Of a stretch of 64,000 nt of DNA, positions 35,174-47,368 are shown in pieces; the stretch's first letter is position 1; every line of letters starts with the position of its first letter. The translations under genes and the position numbers were made by a program. Below the pieces are notes generated by a model, which was given only the letters and a program-made list of their open reading frames with translations, searched no databases and had not been told where the DNA came from. The stretch is from Enoplosus armatus (Eukaryota > Chordata > Actinopteri > Centrarchiformes > Enoplosidae), in assembly GCF_043641665.1 (NCBI RefSeq), contig NC_092192.1, positions 22,857,978 to 22,921,977 of the forward strand. Reading direction: 5' to 3'.

Positions 35174-38100
35174 CCAAGCATGGTCTCTTCTTCCCCCATG
35201 CTTGTCTTGAACAGTCTTTTAAGTAAGCAAAGAAGTTTTACCATGGCAACAGCACAAAATACTTCAGGCATGCTACCACCATTTTTATTTATTTATCTTT
35301 TTTTGTTTTTTTAATACATTTATTTATTTTTTTGGAAAATAAGCTTTAAAAAAAAAAAAAGACCGGGTGGCGTGAGGTGGCAGAGTGCGTCCTGATGTGT
35401 CATCCTGCGCCATTATCAACCTGTCGACACAGGTGGACTCCTGACACCGGCCACAGAGCAACAGAGACGAGGAAAATTGGTGTGGGAAAAAAAAAAAGAA
35501 ACCTCCTGATCATATTACTTTTTCAGAAGAACTCAGTAATTCTCCTGTTTACTTCTCAGCCTTTCCAGGTCGAGGCCGCGGTCGGTGCCCTCCCACGGAA
35601 GCGCAAGCCTTCAGCGGTTTTCGTTTCAATTCGAGAGGGTCAGCGACACAGCTGAGGGTATCCCGGGCGGCATGTTTGCACTGCCTTCCAATTTCCGATT
35701 TCACGAGGAAGTCGGCGCCTCTTTGAGCGCGATGAAAAAGAATACAGGACAAGCCACGAGATATGAGATTGCAGTTGCTGGTCTTTTGGTAGTCATTAAA
35801 TGCGGAGGGCAGAGGAGGAAAAGAGAGAGCGGGAAAAAAAAAGCGGCTCTCCTCTTGTGTCAAGTTTTGCCGAGCGTTCCACATTTGCAAAGGTTCCCTT
35901 GCTTTTGCTTCGCCGCCGATACTCCAATCACCTGGCGTCCCACCGCTGACACCGGATGCTTAATGTTGGAAGTCAAAATGTTCAGCGGCTAATTGGAATG
36001 ATCCTCTCGAATACGTATTTTTAGAACTTTAGTGAAAAGAAAATCTGGTTTGACTTAGGTTGTTGTTGTTATAAAGGAAAAAAAAAAAAAAACTGAATGC
36101 CTCACCAGCTAAATCCCCCTAGAGAGCAAAAAGAAGAGAACCAAAGGGATAAATATTCTACGTGCCATATATTCCCTCCTTATCGCTTCTGCACAGATGG
36201 CAAACAGAATTTAATCCCGGAAAATTGTCAATCCTCTCAAAAAGCGGGAAAGCAGGTAGGGAAAGAGGAGATGTGAGATCGGGAGGCGTGTCCAGACATT
36301 TTTTCACCTGGGTAGGGGGTCCAATTGGGGCTACTGACTTGTGCGGGGATGGCATGACACGCACACATTAGCATTAAGTTACCGTTTGTGTCTCCGCTAC
36401 TCTCAATACAATATCTACTTTGATCGCTCACATTGCAGCATCTTACAGCCAAACTCCTGCGTTTTAAGATTCGCATTTAAAACGTTTCACTCAAATGACA
36501 ACAGGAGGTGAGCAGCAGCAACAACAACAATAGCTGAATGTCCAGCAGAATGCGCGACGTACAGCGTGTGACCTACGAGGAATTGACAAGAGTCTCAACT
36601 TTATAAAACGGGCAGTTTTTCGCTTCAAATAACAAACTTTATATGAGCGACAAACGGCCATCACTTTGACAGACAGATGAAGCCGGCGGTGTTGCACAAA
36701 AGCGTCTGAAAAGTCAGGTGCCCTGCTATACGCAGAGCTCAGCGTGGAACTTTGACGACCGCTGTGCAAGTAAGTTTTAATTGTGTCACAGCAGGAAATA
36801 ATGTGAAAAATGTGGTTGTTGATTCGCGCCCAATCCCTCAATGCGGCCGAGAGTCCTGCAGTTTTTCCATTCTAGCCACCCAATCAGAAGGTGTTTCATA
36901 GCCAGGCCCGTTAAATTCAGCCCCCCCCCCCCGGTAGTTCAGGCCCGCACCTGCACTCGTTCTGGCTCGTGAGGAACTGAGATCCACCGTGGAACAACAC
37001 ACAGCTGCTGCTGCTGCCGCTGCTGCTTTGTTTGGCGCTCGGATGTGGAAGTCCTAAAGTGGTGTGACACTGGATGAAATGTGATAGAGCGATATATGTG
37101 TGTTGTCTGGTCTGTAAATGAACCTTACCCGGGATATAATGTAAAGATAAAATACAGAGTTAGCACACAGCCCCTGAGCGATTTACCTGTTATGCAAGAG
37201 TAAGTTTTGCCAGATTTTCCGCAGTATTTAAGGGGGATTTTCTGGGAGCCGTTTATTTAGAAAAAGCAGAGAAGCCAAAAGGGGGAAAAAAAAAAAAAAA
37301 AAAAAAAAAGACAGTAATTGACGGTGTTGCACGGCGGCAATTACTCCACTCTGAATATTTCGTAAATGTGAAAGGTGTGACTTTTAACTGAATTTTACAC
37401 TGAATTCAATGAGAAAATGATAGGATAAGTGGCCTCCGCTCGACGTGCCCATCATATTCCAGACTGGTAAAAAAAAGTTACTCATCACTAATGTGCATCC
37501 GAGTGGACAATTCTGCTAAAGTCAGCGTGTGATGCAGACACACACGGCCAAACCCACGACGGCTATTCACGTTGTCTGTGTTTGAGTCAAGCGATTCCTG
37601 GGGCCTTTCAAAGCCTTTCACGTATCGTCAGCACTACCAGAAATGTGAATGCCGTCAACCAGTGTGCTGTAATCCTTAAATGACGGCAACATTGACCTCG
37701 GTCACAAACACCCAGCGAAAGCGTCAAATCGCTGCTCAGTAACTGACAGCCGATCATGAAGGGCAACAACCAGCATTCTGCAAATTAGGGTTCAGCGACT
37801 TGCCCCAGGACACAGGTTTTTTTTAACAGGCCGGGCGGCATAATAGGAAACGCTGGTTGATTAATGCACCTGGCAAGTCGCAAGAGTGTTGATACGAAAC
37901 CTGTTATCACATTTCATTTGTTTTCCACCAGGATATTGGAATAAATAGAAATATATATATGTATATTTCCTTTTTTTTGCGGTTGCGATGAGACACTCGC
38001 ACAAGCGAAGCGTCGCCGCAATGAGACGACGCCCTGCACGTTGTCGCGCGGCACGAGGCATCGGCGCTAAAGTGAATTGTGTCATGGCACCGTGTGAAGG

Positions 38101-38728
38101 TCGCGCAGCAGTGAGATACATTAAAACGATTGCTTAAATTGTCCCTGGCTTATCTCCAGCCTCGTTGGCCGAGCTCGAGGAATCAAGGAGCGAGGGTGCG
38201 GGCGCCTGAGCCGCCTTCCAAGCGGCAGAGCTGCCCAGTCATGGCTGAGATGGAGGGCATGACAAATGACAATCAATGGCAATCTTTTGTGTCTGCCGGG
38301 GTGGACGTCCTCTCCGTGTCCGCTCGGTGTATACGCTGCACTGTATAGCTACGCTGCTGTATCATGATTAGTATTTTGACCCTGTTTGTCTGCAAAGAAC
38401 ACCTTTCCTCTGTCTTCTTGGTCTTTATTTCAGTCTTTGAGACTTGATCTAAATAAATGAAGTACGCGCAAAAAAAATAGTGGCTGAAAAGGTGGAGGCT
38501 TACAGATTTGAAAGATTTACAGGCACAACAGGCTTTTGTGTGTGTCGTGACAAAATCGGGCCACTAAATCCTTCGAGAGCGTCTCCCAGTGTCAGTGAGG
38601 TGAGCCTCCTTCAGAATTCTTAGATTGCTAATTGCAAAACGCTACCGCAATGACATTGGACATCAAATAAGTCAAATAATGTAGAAATAGATGATTTTCA
38701 ATTTTTTTCTCTGTTTGTGTCTAACAGC

Positions 38729-38758
38729 CTCCTCCTCCTCCTCCTCCTCCTCCTCCTC
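38729..38758 (+). repeat. (CCT)n triplet repeat
   Basis: About ten CCT units, a polypyrimidine tract. Confidence 0.9.
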
Positions 38759-40105
38759 GTATCCAAGGGCAGCTTCAGACTTTGCCGTTTCTGTGATACA
38801 ATGGCTTCTTAATGTGTCAAAAATGATAAAACTCCAACTGTCTCGGCCCACAGGACTAACATATGTGAACCGCGCGGTAATTCCACTTTAAAAGCTGCCT
38901 TGCAAGCAGGAAGTGTGTCCCCCTTCATTTAGTCTGGGCAGGCAGGATTAAGAGCCACGACGCTTGAGAAGTAATGAATAGTTGTAATGTACAAGCTTGG
39001 ACATCTTCCAGGGGAGCATTACTCTTCTCAAACAGTCAACACATCATCGCTGAATTGCATCTTTGTAGTGTAACTGCTGGGCTGGCCCCCCGTCGCCCCG
39101 TTACCATCGATTTGTCGTTTAGTCACCCGTGTCGGTTCAGCTCAGAATCAGGAAAAACTCTGGCCCGTAGTCTGGTGTCTCGTCATAACCCCCGAACAAA
39201 CGAGCCTGGCTGCTATATGCAAATGTAAAATCGGCATCACTTCCTCTGTGAGGACTTGAACAGACTGGACAGAGGACAGACAGGAAGCTTGAGACCTTGA
39301 GCCGAACAAACAAAGTGCGTCCTTGCGTTAGGGCTGTCACTGTTCATTCAAACGTGGGAAAACTAAACATTCAAAACTGCTCGAATTCAATATTTACGGC
39401 ATATAAGCATTTGAAGTAGTTTGCCATGTGGTCCAGCTTGACGAGTACCTGACATATCTGACTACTTCCTCTTCTTTTGTTTTCTACCTGCCTGGTTGGA
39501 CCCCCCTTTAATGAACACTTCCGATTCCTGCAGTGTGTCGACGCCTCCCACAGAAGATGTATAAGTCGCTGTCAGAAGAATAATTAACAATTGCATAACA
39601 CAAGAAGAATATAGAGAAGAATCATGAACTTGCAACCGAAGATGGCACAGAAGTGCGACCACTACAGTAAAAGTGCCATGTGGCTGTCGCGACGCTTCAC
39701 ACCTGTCGAGTAAAGTATCACCTTGTAGTTCCTCTGTTTATTGTCCAACTACTTTGAGAGCCGTTGACAGGGGACGGAGGCGGATGAGCTATTTTGTCGA
39801 TTAGAGGTGCAGCACTCAGCAAAGACAGAAGCAGTAGCTCGAAAACTCTCGGGGACAATACACGCGTGCATGCCGGAGAAGCTTGCACCAGAAACACAAG
39901 CAGCGGTGGGGGGGGGGGGGGGGGGTGCAGACGTCGTCTGCGTCTGCAAACTGACCTGACAGATCACTATATTCACAGCCACAGCTGAGCTTTTCAGTGT
40001 AAGGTAAACTGTGAGATCGCGCTCCTACTGTCATTGTGTTTTTTTCAGCTTCAACAATCTCTCAGTGTAGAACGGCCATAGATAAATAGACAAAACATCA
40101 ACAAA

Positions 40106-40132
40106 CCCCCCCCCCCCCCCCCCCCCCCCCCC
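40106..40132 (+). repeat. C27 run
   Basis: The longest uninterrupted C run I found in the window, followed by CACCCACCCC. Confidence 0.9.
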
Positions 40133-43100
40133 ACCCACCCCAGAATGTTCAAAATCGAAGCAGCAGAGGCTGAGATGACTTTTAGTCCCTAGTATGGGTC
40201 TAGCTCCAGATGCTCCTACATTCCCCATAATGCAACAGGATATCATCTTTCATTAACCCATCTCTGCCTGCTGAACACCCGCCTCCTTTCAACTGCACGC
40301 CTCCAGCTTGTGACGCAGGTTTTCTGTTCTCTGCCTCACGCCGACGACCCTGTGTGATGACATCACAATTGCATCATCGGGGTTACTTTGCTTTAAAAAA
40401 GAAAAAAAAAAAAAAAAAAAAGCCCCCCCCCCCCCCTTCATGTGTAAAATCAGTGTGTGTGTGGGGGGGGGCGTTTCAACGCAATGCTCACAACAGTAAA
40501 TCTGAATGATTCATACAGGCATATAGCAGCACACAGAACCAGCCAAATTCCACCCACTCTCAAAAATACATGAGTCACTTCATCACAAAGCGCCTGATTT
40601 CCCTTCCGTGACACTATGCTATAATAGGGCCCCCCCCCCCCAAGACCACAACCAAAAGATTTTGATTTTCATCCTGTAAGGCCTCATTGGGCCATGATCA
40701 AAATGGCTGACAGTCCAATGGCTGCTCAGCTATCCAACTATTGCATGCCCGTGAGATAACAACTTCCATTCTGTTGTAGCGTAATGTAGCACCACCTGCA
40801 CGCCCACCCTCTGTGTTTCCGCCCTGACCCTGAGCCGGGAACACATACAATACAATCTCTCGAGAAATTCGGATTCGGGGGGCCCGCCCTTTCAGCTGCG
40901 CGGAATGACGCTGAGAAGCAGGCCCGTTGCCGTCTAATTTCCATTTTTAACTGTTATTTATGCAGAGGGAGTTATCTCAGTAGACGTGCTCTTTCACAGC
41001 GATGCCCTACTTAGAATGATAAACAATGGAGGCACGGTTACGGGGAAGAATTGGTCCCGAAGTTCCAGCAGCACACAAAAGTTCACCTCTTTTTTCCCCC
41101 GATGGCTCCGGCCAACTGTTTCCTGACACCAGCAGAGGCAGCGGTTTCTTAAGTGTGTTACGGTGCCGTGCTGTCAGTGGAGCAGTTTCCATTTTATTTA
41201 CGTCATTGCTGTTCACGTGATTATTATCATTATTATTATTATTGGGAGTAGTAGTACCAAAGCATACTGAACATGCTTTTAGTTGTATAGCGCGAGAAGT
41301 AAAACACCACAAAGGCGACCGCAAAAAGGGTGTAAGGCACAGGCACAGCGGATAAAACGGGGGTGGTTTCCACGATCTTGACAGCAAGCAAATTTATGAA
41401 GGTCCTGAACTGAAATTGACCTGTTTTGCGGGTGATTTTGCAAGGGCCGAAGGCAGGAAGAAAATGAGGGTTCGGGGTGTATGGGACGTAGCTGTTGGGC
41501 ATCCATTCGCGCCCGGCGGACCGTTGCCTCATAATTCGTCCGTGACCACACCACTGCTCCAGTTTATCTCTCCAGAGCTTGGAGGGGGGGGGGGGTCACT
41601 CGCGGGTCATATGGCAGAGTCAGATTTTGCTTGTTCTTGTCCTTGGGGAGACCCTTAAATAACAAGAGGAAACACTTGTTTGGGGAGTATGAGATCCGTC
41701 CCAGAAGGAGTTCGACTGGCTCGGAGCAATTGACGTGGCCAAGAAATATCCACACACACACACACACACACAGGTCCAGTGTTTCCCCCTGCGTCCCAAA
41801 CTGACACATGAAAATAGGCCAGTTAGACCCCGCCACCTACCACCACCACCACCACCCTCCCCATCCTTCCGTTTTCACAAAGCTAAAAGGGAGCGAGGAC
41901 ACAAGCTGCTGGGACGTGGCCAGCAGCTCCTCTGATGATAATCGAGGCTCAGTGTCTGAGAAAGTGTATGAGCTTTGCTTAATTGAGCTGGACACAAAGC
42001 TAAGCCAGGGATAAAAGTACCCCTGTGAATAATATTAGCGCTCTCACAGCTCTACACATCAGGCCAAATTTGCCGGAGCCCTCGCTTCCACTCGTCTCGC
42101 ACAAACGTTTTCACACAGCGTACAGTAAATGCAGTAAATCAGATGCCGCAGACAAGATGACCGGTCTCCTCCTGCCCTCCACCCCCCCCCTGCCCCCCTT
42201 CCAACAATAGGGACTCATTTAAAGTATTCAGTTCACTAATGGCTTGAACGTGCCCGACATTTTTCAGTCGCCGGGGAGATTCAGCGCGTAGCCGCCGCGG
42301 CCCATGTACCGGGAATCATTCGCTTCATTTATCAGCCCACTCGGGCCAAAATTCATTAAACGGCGCGATGCTTATCTCTGGGAGAGCTGATGAAAAGGAG
42401 CAAAAACTCTCAAAAATGGGGAGGCGTGAGACAAGAGTCTCACAATGTCATCAAGAAAAGCATCCTCCTGCGGCAAAGGCGGTTAATAGAATTTACAACA
42501 GACGATGCCCGATGAGGTTCTGTAACTTCTAAAAGACCTTTCGCGCGTTCTTTGAGACGAAAGTTAGTCCACTGATGTTGAGTCGTGAACTCACAGTGAC
42601 ACAACAGAAACAGAGGACTTTGGTTCTTTGGTTCATAGCTTGGGGAGACAAAGTCACGGTCACACACACCAGTGAGCTGCAAAGGAGTGACACAGAATGT
42701 GAACAGTTTCTGTGTATTCGTTGTTCTACGGCGAAAAGAGACTCTCAGAGGTCTTCACGCGGATCTTTTGTTACCAATACGCCGAGTGTCAATACACCTG
42801 AGAGCTCGACATTATGTGCGCCTCGGTCTTGCGTAGCCAGAGATTAGCATTAGCATGTGGCTAGGCGAAAGGCATTGAAATGGTCACAACCCCCCCCCCC
42901 CCCCCCCGGTAAAGTAAACCGCGCATGTAGCTTATAACTTGATCCTCGGTGTCCTGGAGGCGAAGCCCACCTATAACTCAGCTCTGGAGGAGCTCGCCGG
43001 ACCCGTTAAAACCCCGGACTTGGAAAACGGTAACGCGCGCTCCTGCGTTCAGGTTCCTCTAATCCCCCCCGCCCCCAATTATGGTGACCCGGTATCTCGC

Positions 43101-44693
43101 TTGCTGTAGAAAGCCAACTGTAACCTGGTTACTTAGGTAATTAAAATGCGTTCACAAAAAAACGCCTTTAAAACGCAACACTCGCTTCATTTTACAACAT
43201 AGGTGCGGTTCATTGCTGTAAATATATGATTCGTTTGGGCCACTTGGTAGCAATTACAGCTCCGTACCATGTTGACAACGGGGGATACACAGTGTGTTAC
43301 GCAGGAGGATGCGTCCACACACCCAGTAGAAAGTGACATTTTGATTGCTTTGGGAAAAACAAAAAGATTCCCTCCGCGCTAAAACTACTCCCAGAAAGAG
43401 CATGTCTGCGTTAGTGTGATCGCCTGTCAGAATAAAGTCTGTCTCTTCTCCTGCTTGGACAAGCAGTCAGTTGCCACCAGCCGAACGCGCGTATTAAATG
43501 TCATTCGGCTGTGTTGCGTTCAAAAGCCTTGAAAGGACTCGAGAACAAACTGGTCTGCAAACTGTAAAGTGATTGAAAATACAGTAAATCAGTAAGCGCG
43601 GGTTTCACTTCACCGGAGGAAAACCAGATGTCAGATGAACGCTTCAGCCTCGAATCGTCACTGCTGGGCGGCCGACGCGAGCGAAGGTGCCTTTCGCAAA
43701 TAATGCCCGCAGGCCTGCTCCCACCCCCCCACCCCGCACGTGCTAAGTCACGGGGTTCAAGGAGGGTTGCGGGGCCGGAAAACAAAACGGAGCACGGCGC
43801 GGCTCGCTTGTCACGCTGGGGCATTTCAGACCTTCAGAGTTTTCCTCGTGGCCCGGGTCAGCTGTCAAGAGCACATGTCAAATATCATTCGGCTCAACTG
43901 CGACTGCTGATGACTGGATAGTTTTGTCCTCAGCTCCATGCTCACTTCTGAAAGACATGGGCATTATCAATTCTTTTTTTTTTTTTTTTTTAATCCCGAC
44001 AGCCCCTGCTCTGCGCACGTAAGCCTACCGAGGACAAAAGAACAAATCGCCGTTCTCTGCATTAGTAACCCCTTACATTACAGCAGCATTGCAGAGTAAT
44101 TGGCCAGTGTTTGGGGCCAGCTCTCCCTCCGCATCATCATCATCAGCGCCCCGCAGACGCAGACAAAAATCAAACCAAACTTTCTTCCCGGCGCGTGACA
44201 TCATGTTGCACTTAAAAGTGCACTCGGACAAATCGATCCTCTCCGGTGGGTCTGAGCAGCGAAGACAGGAACAAGCTGGCGATGAGCTTGTTTATTTGAG
44301 ACTGCAGCTTGGACTCAGCCGTCGTGAATTATTAAAAAGGGGCCATTAGAAGCACAGAAGGGAGGATGACGCATCTGCTTACAAACAAACAGTCCTTTTT
44401 CTGGGACGTGAGGGGGGAAGGGTAGGGCTCGCTTTGTGGGCTGAATGTGCCCCTTAAGAGGGCCCCCCCAATCCCTCCCATCCCACCAGCAGAACTACAG
44501 GAGCGTCTTTACCCTCTGTTTTTCATGTACATCAGCCAACAGAGAAATGATGAACTAGTTTGTTCATTCGTTGAGATTAGCGTTCGTTTCTGATTTCACG
44601 GTTTCAGCTTCACAAACACGTCGGATTTGTTGCTTTTCCTTCTAATTTGAAGGCGTCACTTTGGGCTCTGGGCGATTGTGACAACGTTGCAGA

Positions 44694-44745
44694 AAATACT
44701 TAAATTTAATACTTAAGTTACTTAAGTAAAGGATCTAAATACTAC
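44694..44745 (-). repeat. Fragment of a common teleost repeat end
   Basis: In reverse the stretch reads AGTATTTAGATCCTTTACTT followed by AAGTAACTTAAGTA, close to a frequent fish repeat end (AGTATTCAGATCCTTTACTT...AAGTAAAAGTA). Only one end is present. The class of the element is not certain to me. Confidence 0.5.
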
Positions 44746-46074
44746 GCCATTTATCCTGGAAGGTCTCTGCATTAGGATATCACTCATAAAGGCCCTCGGC
44801 GATGTCCTAATGAAGGTCGCCATGACAATACATTTGTGTGCGTGTTTATTTGCTTAAGTGCAAATGGGATGGCGTCTTTACTTTACTTTAAAAAAAAAAA
44901 AAGAAAATCTTAGTTTTGCTCGCTATTTTTGTGACTGTGCCAAAAGAAATTCCAATTTGCAAGCATGGTCAACGAGCGCGGCTTTGCAAATGGCGTGCCT
45001 TTGCCTGCCTGGAAATTCAGGTGGGTTTGCGGGACCATAGGCACTGGAGCCCAGGGCAAATTTAGTGTGGATGGAGATAAATGAAAAGAATGATTCCTGC
45101 AATATGGGCCGGCCAGCCACCCTCAATCTCCAATTCTCTCTAGTCCGGCACACAGAAACAGTCGGTGGCAAAGGCTAAGTGGATAGTTGGGTCTAATGGC
45201 CTGGCGATCCTATAAATAATAGCTACACAGTTTCCTCCCCATTGATCACACAGCCCTGGCCGACTGATACTGGGGGTTGGTGTATGTTGGACGGGGCTGA
45301 CCTAGGAGCATGCTTGGCTGCCTTCCCCTCCACATGCTTCTGGTGCATGATCTATCAAACTTGGGGCCTGCACACCTCGGGAAATGACACAGCCTAATTG
45401 GCTGCCATGAGAGGACTATCACTGAAGGGCTAGCGTGGCAGAGGGGGAAAGGACTGACTCTGGACAAGGTTAACTAACTCCACTGCTAAATCTCTGGCCT
45501 CGAAAAGTTTCTTGGCTTCAAAAACAGAAAAAAAAAAAAAAAGACTATAACGCGCGGACTTTATATGAAGTGTATTCGAAAGTGAAGACATGAGAAGTTC
45601 AGGCCTGATACATTTCAAGCAACGAGCCCCTCAGATCATTACTGCCCGACTTTCCTTAAACTGGTTGGAAGACTCGTACGTCAAAAGGTAGCTTTTTTTT
45701 TTTTTACATTAATTTGCTCACACAGGTCAGGTGTCAGGGTCAGGGGCCCTTCGCGCCGACCTGTCCGGGGGGGGTCTGCTGATTTCCATTTAGAAACGGC
45801 GGAGGTTGAGTAGACAGAAGGGCAAATCGGGGAGAAGTCGGCGGCGCATGACTGCGGCGGAAGATTTCACACTGGACGGGAGGTGGAATATTAACACGAT
45901 GTATCTGCTCATCTGTGTCACGTCACCGAAGAAGGAGAATTGAGACTTTAAAATATTAAATACTTTTGGGTGCCCTGATATATATATATATATTTTTTTT
46001 TTGCTTGGTCGTCCAGGAAGATTCTTCTGACACAGTAGTTGGAGGACGCAGATTTGTTTATACCCTTAACCTCG

Positions 46075-46472
46075 TTACTACGGTGGCCCTGAAACAGAAC
46101 GGCAAAACAGAAAACACAACAGCAACGGTGGGGCTATTCTTTTTTTTCCGCTGCAAGCCCCGCCTTCCTGTGCTGTGATTGGCTAGGTCATTACTTCGAC
46201 GCGTCCGTGTGACTGGATGCTAGCTGTGAGCGTGGGTGTGCCCCTAGGACGGTGAGCGGCGTCGCTAGTGCTGCTGGCGGGACTTGCCGAAAAATTCGAC
46301 AGAAAAGCCGCGAGCGTCCAGTCGCAAGGATGTGTCGAAGTAACGAGCCAGCCAATCACAGCACAGTAGAGCGGGATTTTGTCGCAACGGGTGGGGGGAA
46401 ATAAATGACGGCACCAATGCTGTTATGGGTTTTTTTTTTTTGTTTTGCCGCTGTGTTTTGCACATGTAGTAA
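46075..46472. mobile_element. Foldback (long inverted-repeat) MITE-like element
   Basis: The two halves are inverted copies of each other. TTACTAC (46075-46081) pairs with GTAGTAA (46466-46472), and GGCAAAAC (46101-46108) with GTTTTGCC (46442-46449). The best block is 46168-46226 against 46308-46366, about 59 bp at roughly 83% by eye, with the perfect 17-mer CTGTGCTGTGATTGGCT at its outer end. Each arm contains a CCAAT box (ATTGG). The spacer is about 80 bp. No open reading frame or clear target-site duplication was found, and the true ends could lie somewhat further out. Confidence 0.7.
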
Positions 46473-46662
46473 ACTGATGAAGAGGGATGAAGCAGGCTAC
46501 CACACAACCACAGATTCAGACCAAATTCTGTGTAAAATGTGTCCAAAATAAAAAAAAAAATCTTTCTGAGTAACCATCTCTCTCCCTCTCTCTATGTGCT
46601 CCTTTTCCTCTAATGTTAGTCTGTGTTTACATCCCCCTAAGCCCCCATACAAAAACAAAGAC

Positions 46663-46663
<1 letters not shown>

Positions 46664-46694
<31 letters not shown>
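46664..46694 (+). repeat. (AAT)10 microsatellite
   Basis: Ten AAT units about 190 bp after the foldback element. Confidence 0.95.
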
Positions 46695-47226
46695 GGCAGC
46701 GGGATCAAATGTTCAATCGCTCGACTGAATGGACGCACACTCGGGGGGCTGTCAGCCTCTCAGATAGAGGTCAGAAGGGGTCAGATATATCTATCCACAT
46801 GGTGGATCACTGTCTGTACGAGATGCACCGGGCTTTTCGACGCGAACCCCTCCGGTGACGTGGAGTAACGAGTCCACATTAGAAGGCCGGGGTGGGTCAA
46901 ACACAGGACTTCCACTGAGGAGTTTTATTTCAAAGTTTGACCAAAGTTAGCCAACACGACGTGACTTCCTTTCGTATTTTACAGGCCGTAACCGTCTTCT
47001 GAACTTAGCGGGCCCCTTTCTAACCCACGTCTGTGAGGCTGATAACGCCCATTCACTCGAGTGATAACATTTGCGGGTGTGGGTGTAATGGGAGTTAAAA
47101 GATTTACTGTTTTACGTTGAACATTTTTTCAGATTGCACTACCAATTACATTCACATTACCGAGGCCTCCCCCCCCTGGATGTCCCACCGCCATTCAGAC
47201 TCAGAGGGCCCTTACCCCTGAGAGGG

Positions 47227-47248
47227 ACACACACACACACACACACAC
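47227..47248 (+). repeat. (AC)11 microsatellite
   Basis: Pairs with the GT tract about 95 bp downstream at 47344-47368. Confidence 0.95.
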
Positions 47249-47343
47249 CGCACACCTCGGTTTCACTCAACCCCGGGCCTCCAAAGGCTCCTAGGCTCTC
47301 CGCTACTGTAGCAGCACCATCTCAAGGAGGCTGATTTTACCAA

Positions 47344-47368
47344 TGTGTGTGTGTGTGTGTGTGTGTGT
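47344..47368 (+). repeat. (TG)12 microsatellite
   Basis: Complementary to the AC tract at 47227-47248, so the pair forms an imperfect inverted repeat. Confidence 0.95.

Noticed and set aside
34647..35210. 187-codon plus-strand ORF
   Set aside because: Contains poly-Pro, poly-Lys and poly-Tyr-Ile translations of C, A and TA runs; low-complexity artefact.
37565..38060. Possible IgLON exon 1 (DNV motif on the minus strand near 37575 and 38040)
   Set aside because: The residues after DNV do not match VRQG, and no donor in the right phase follows.
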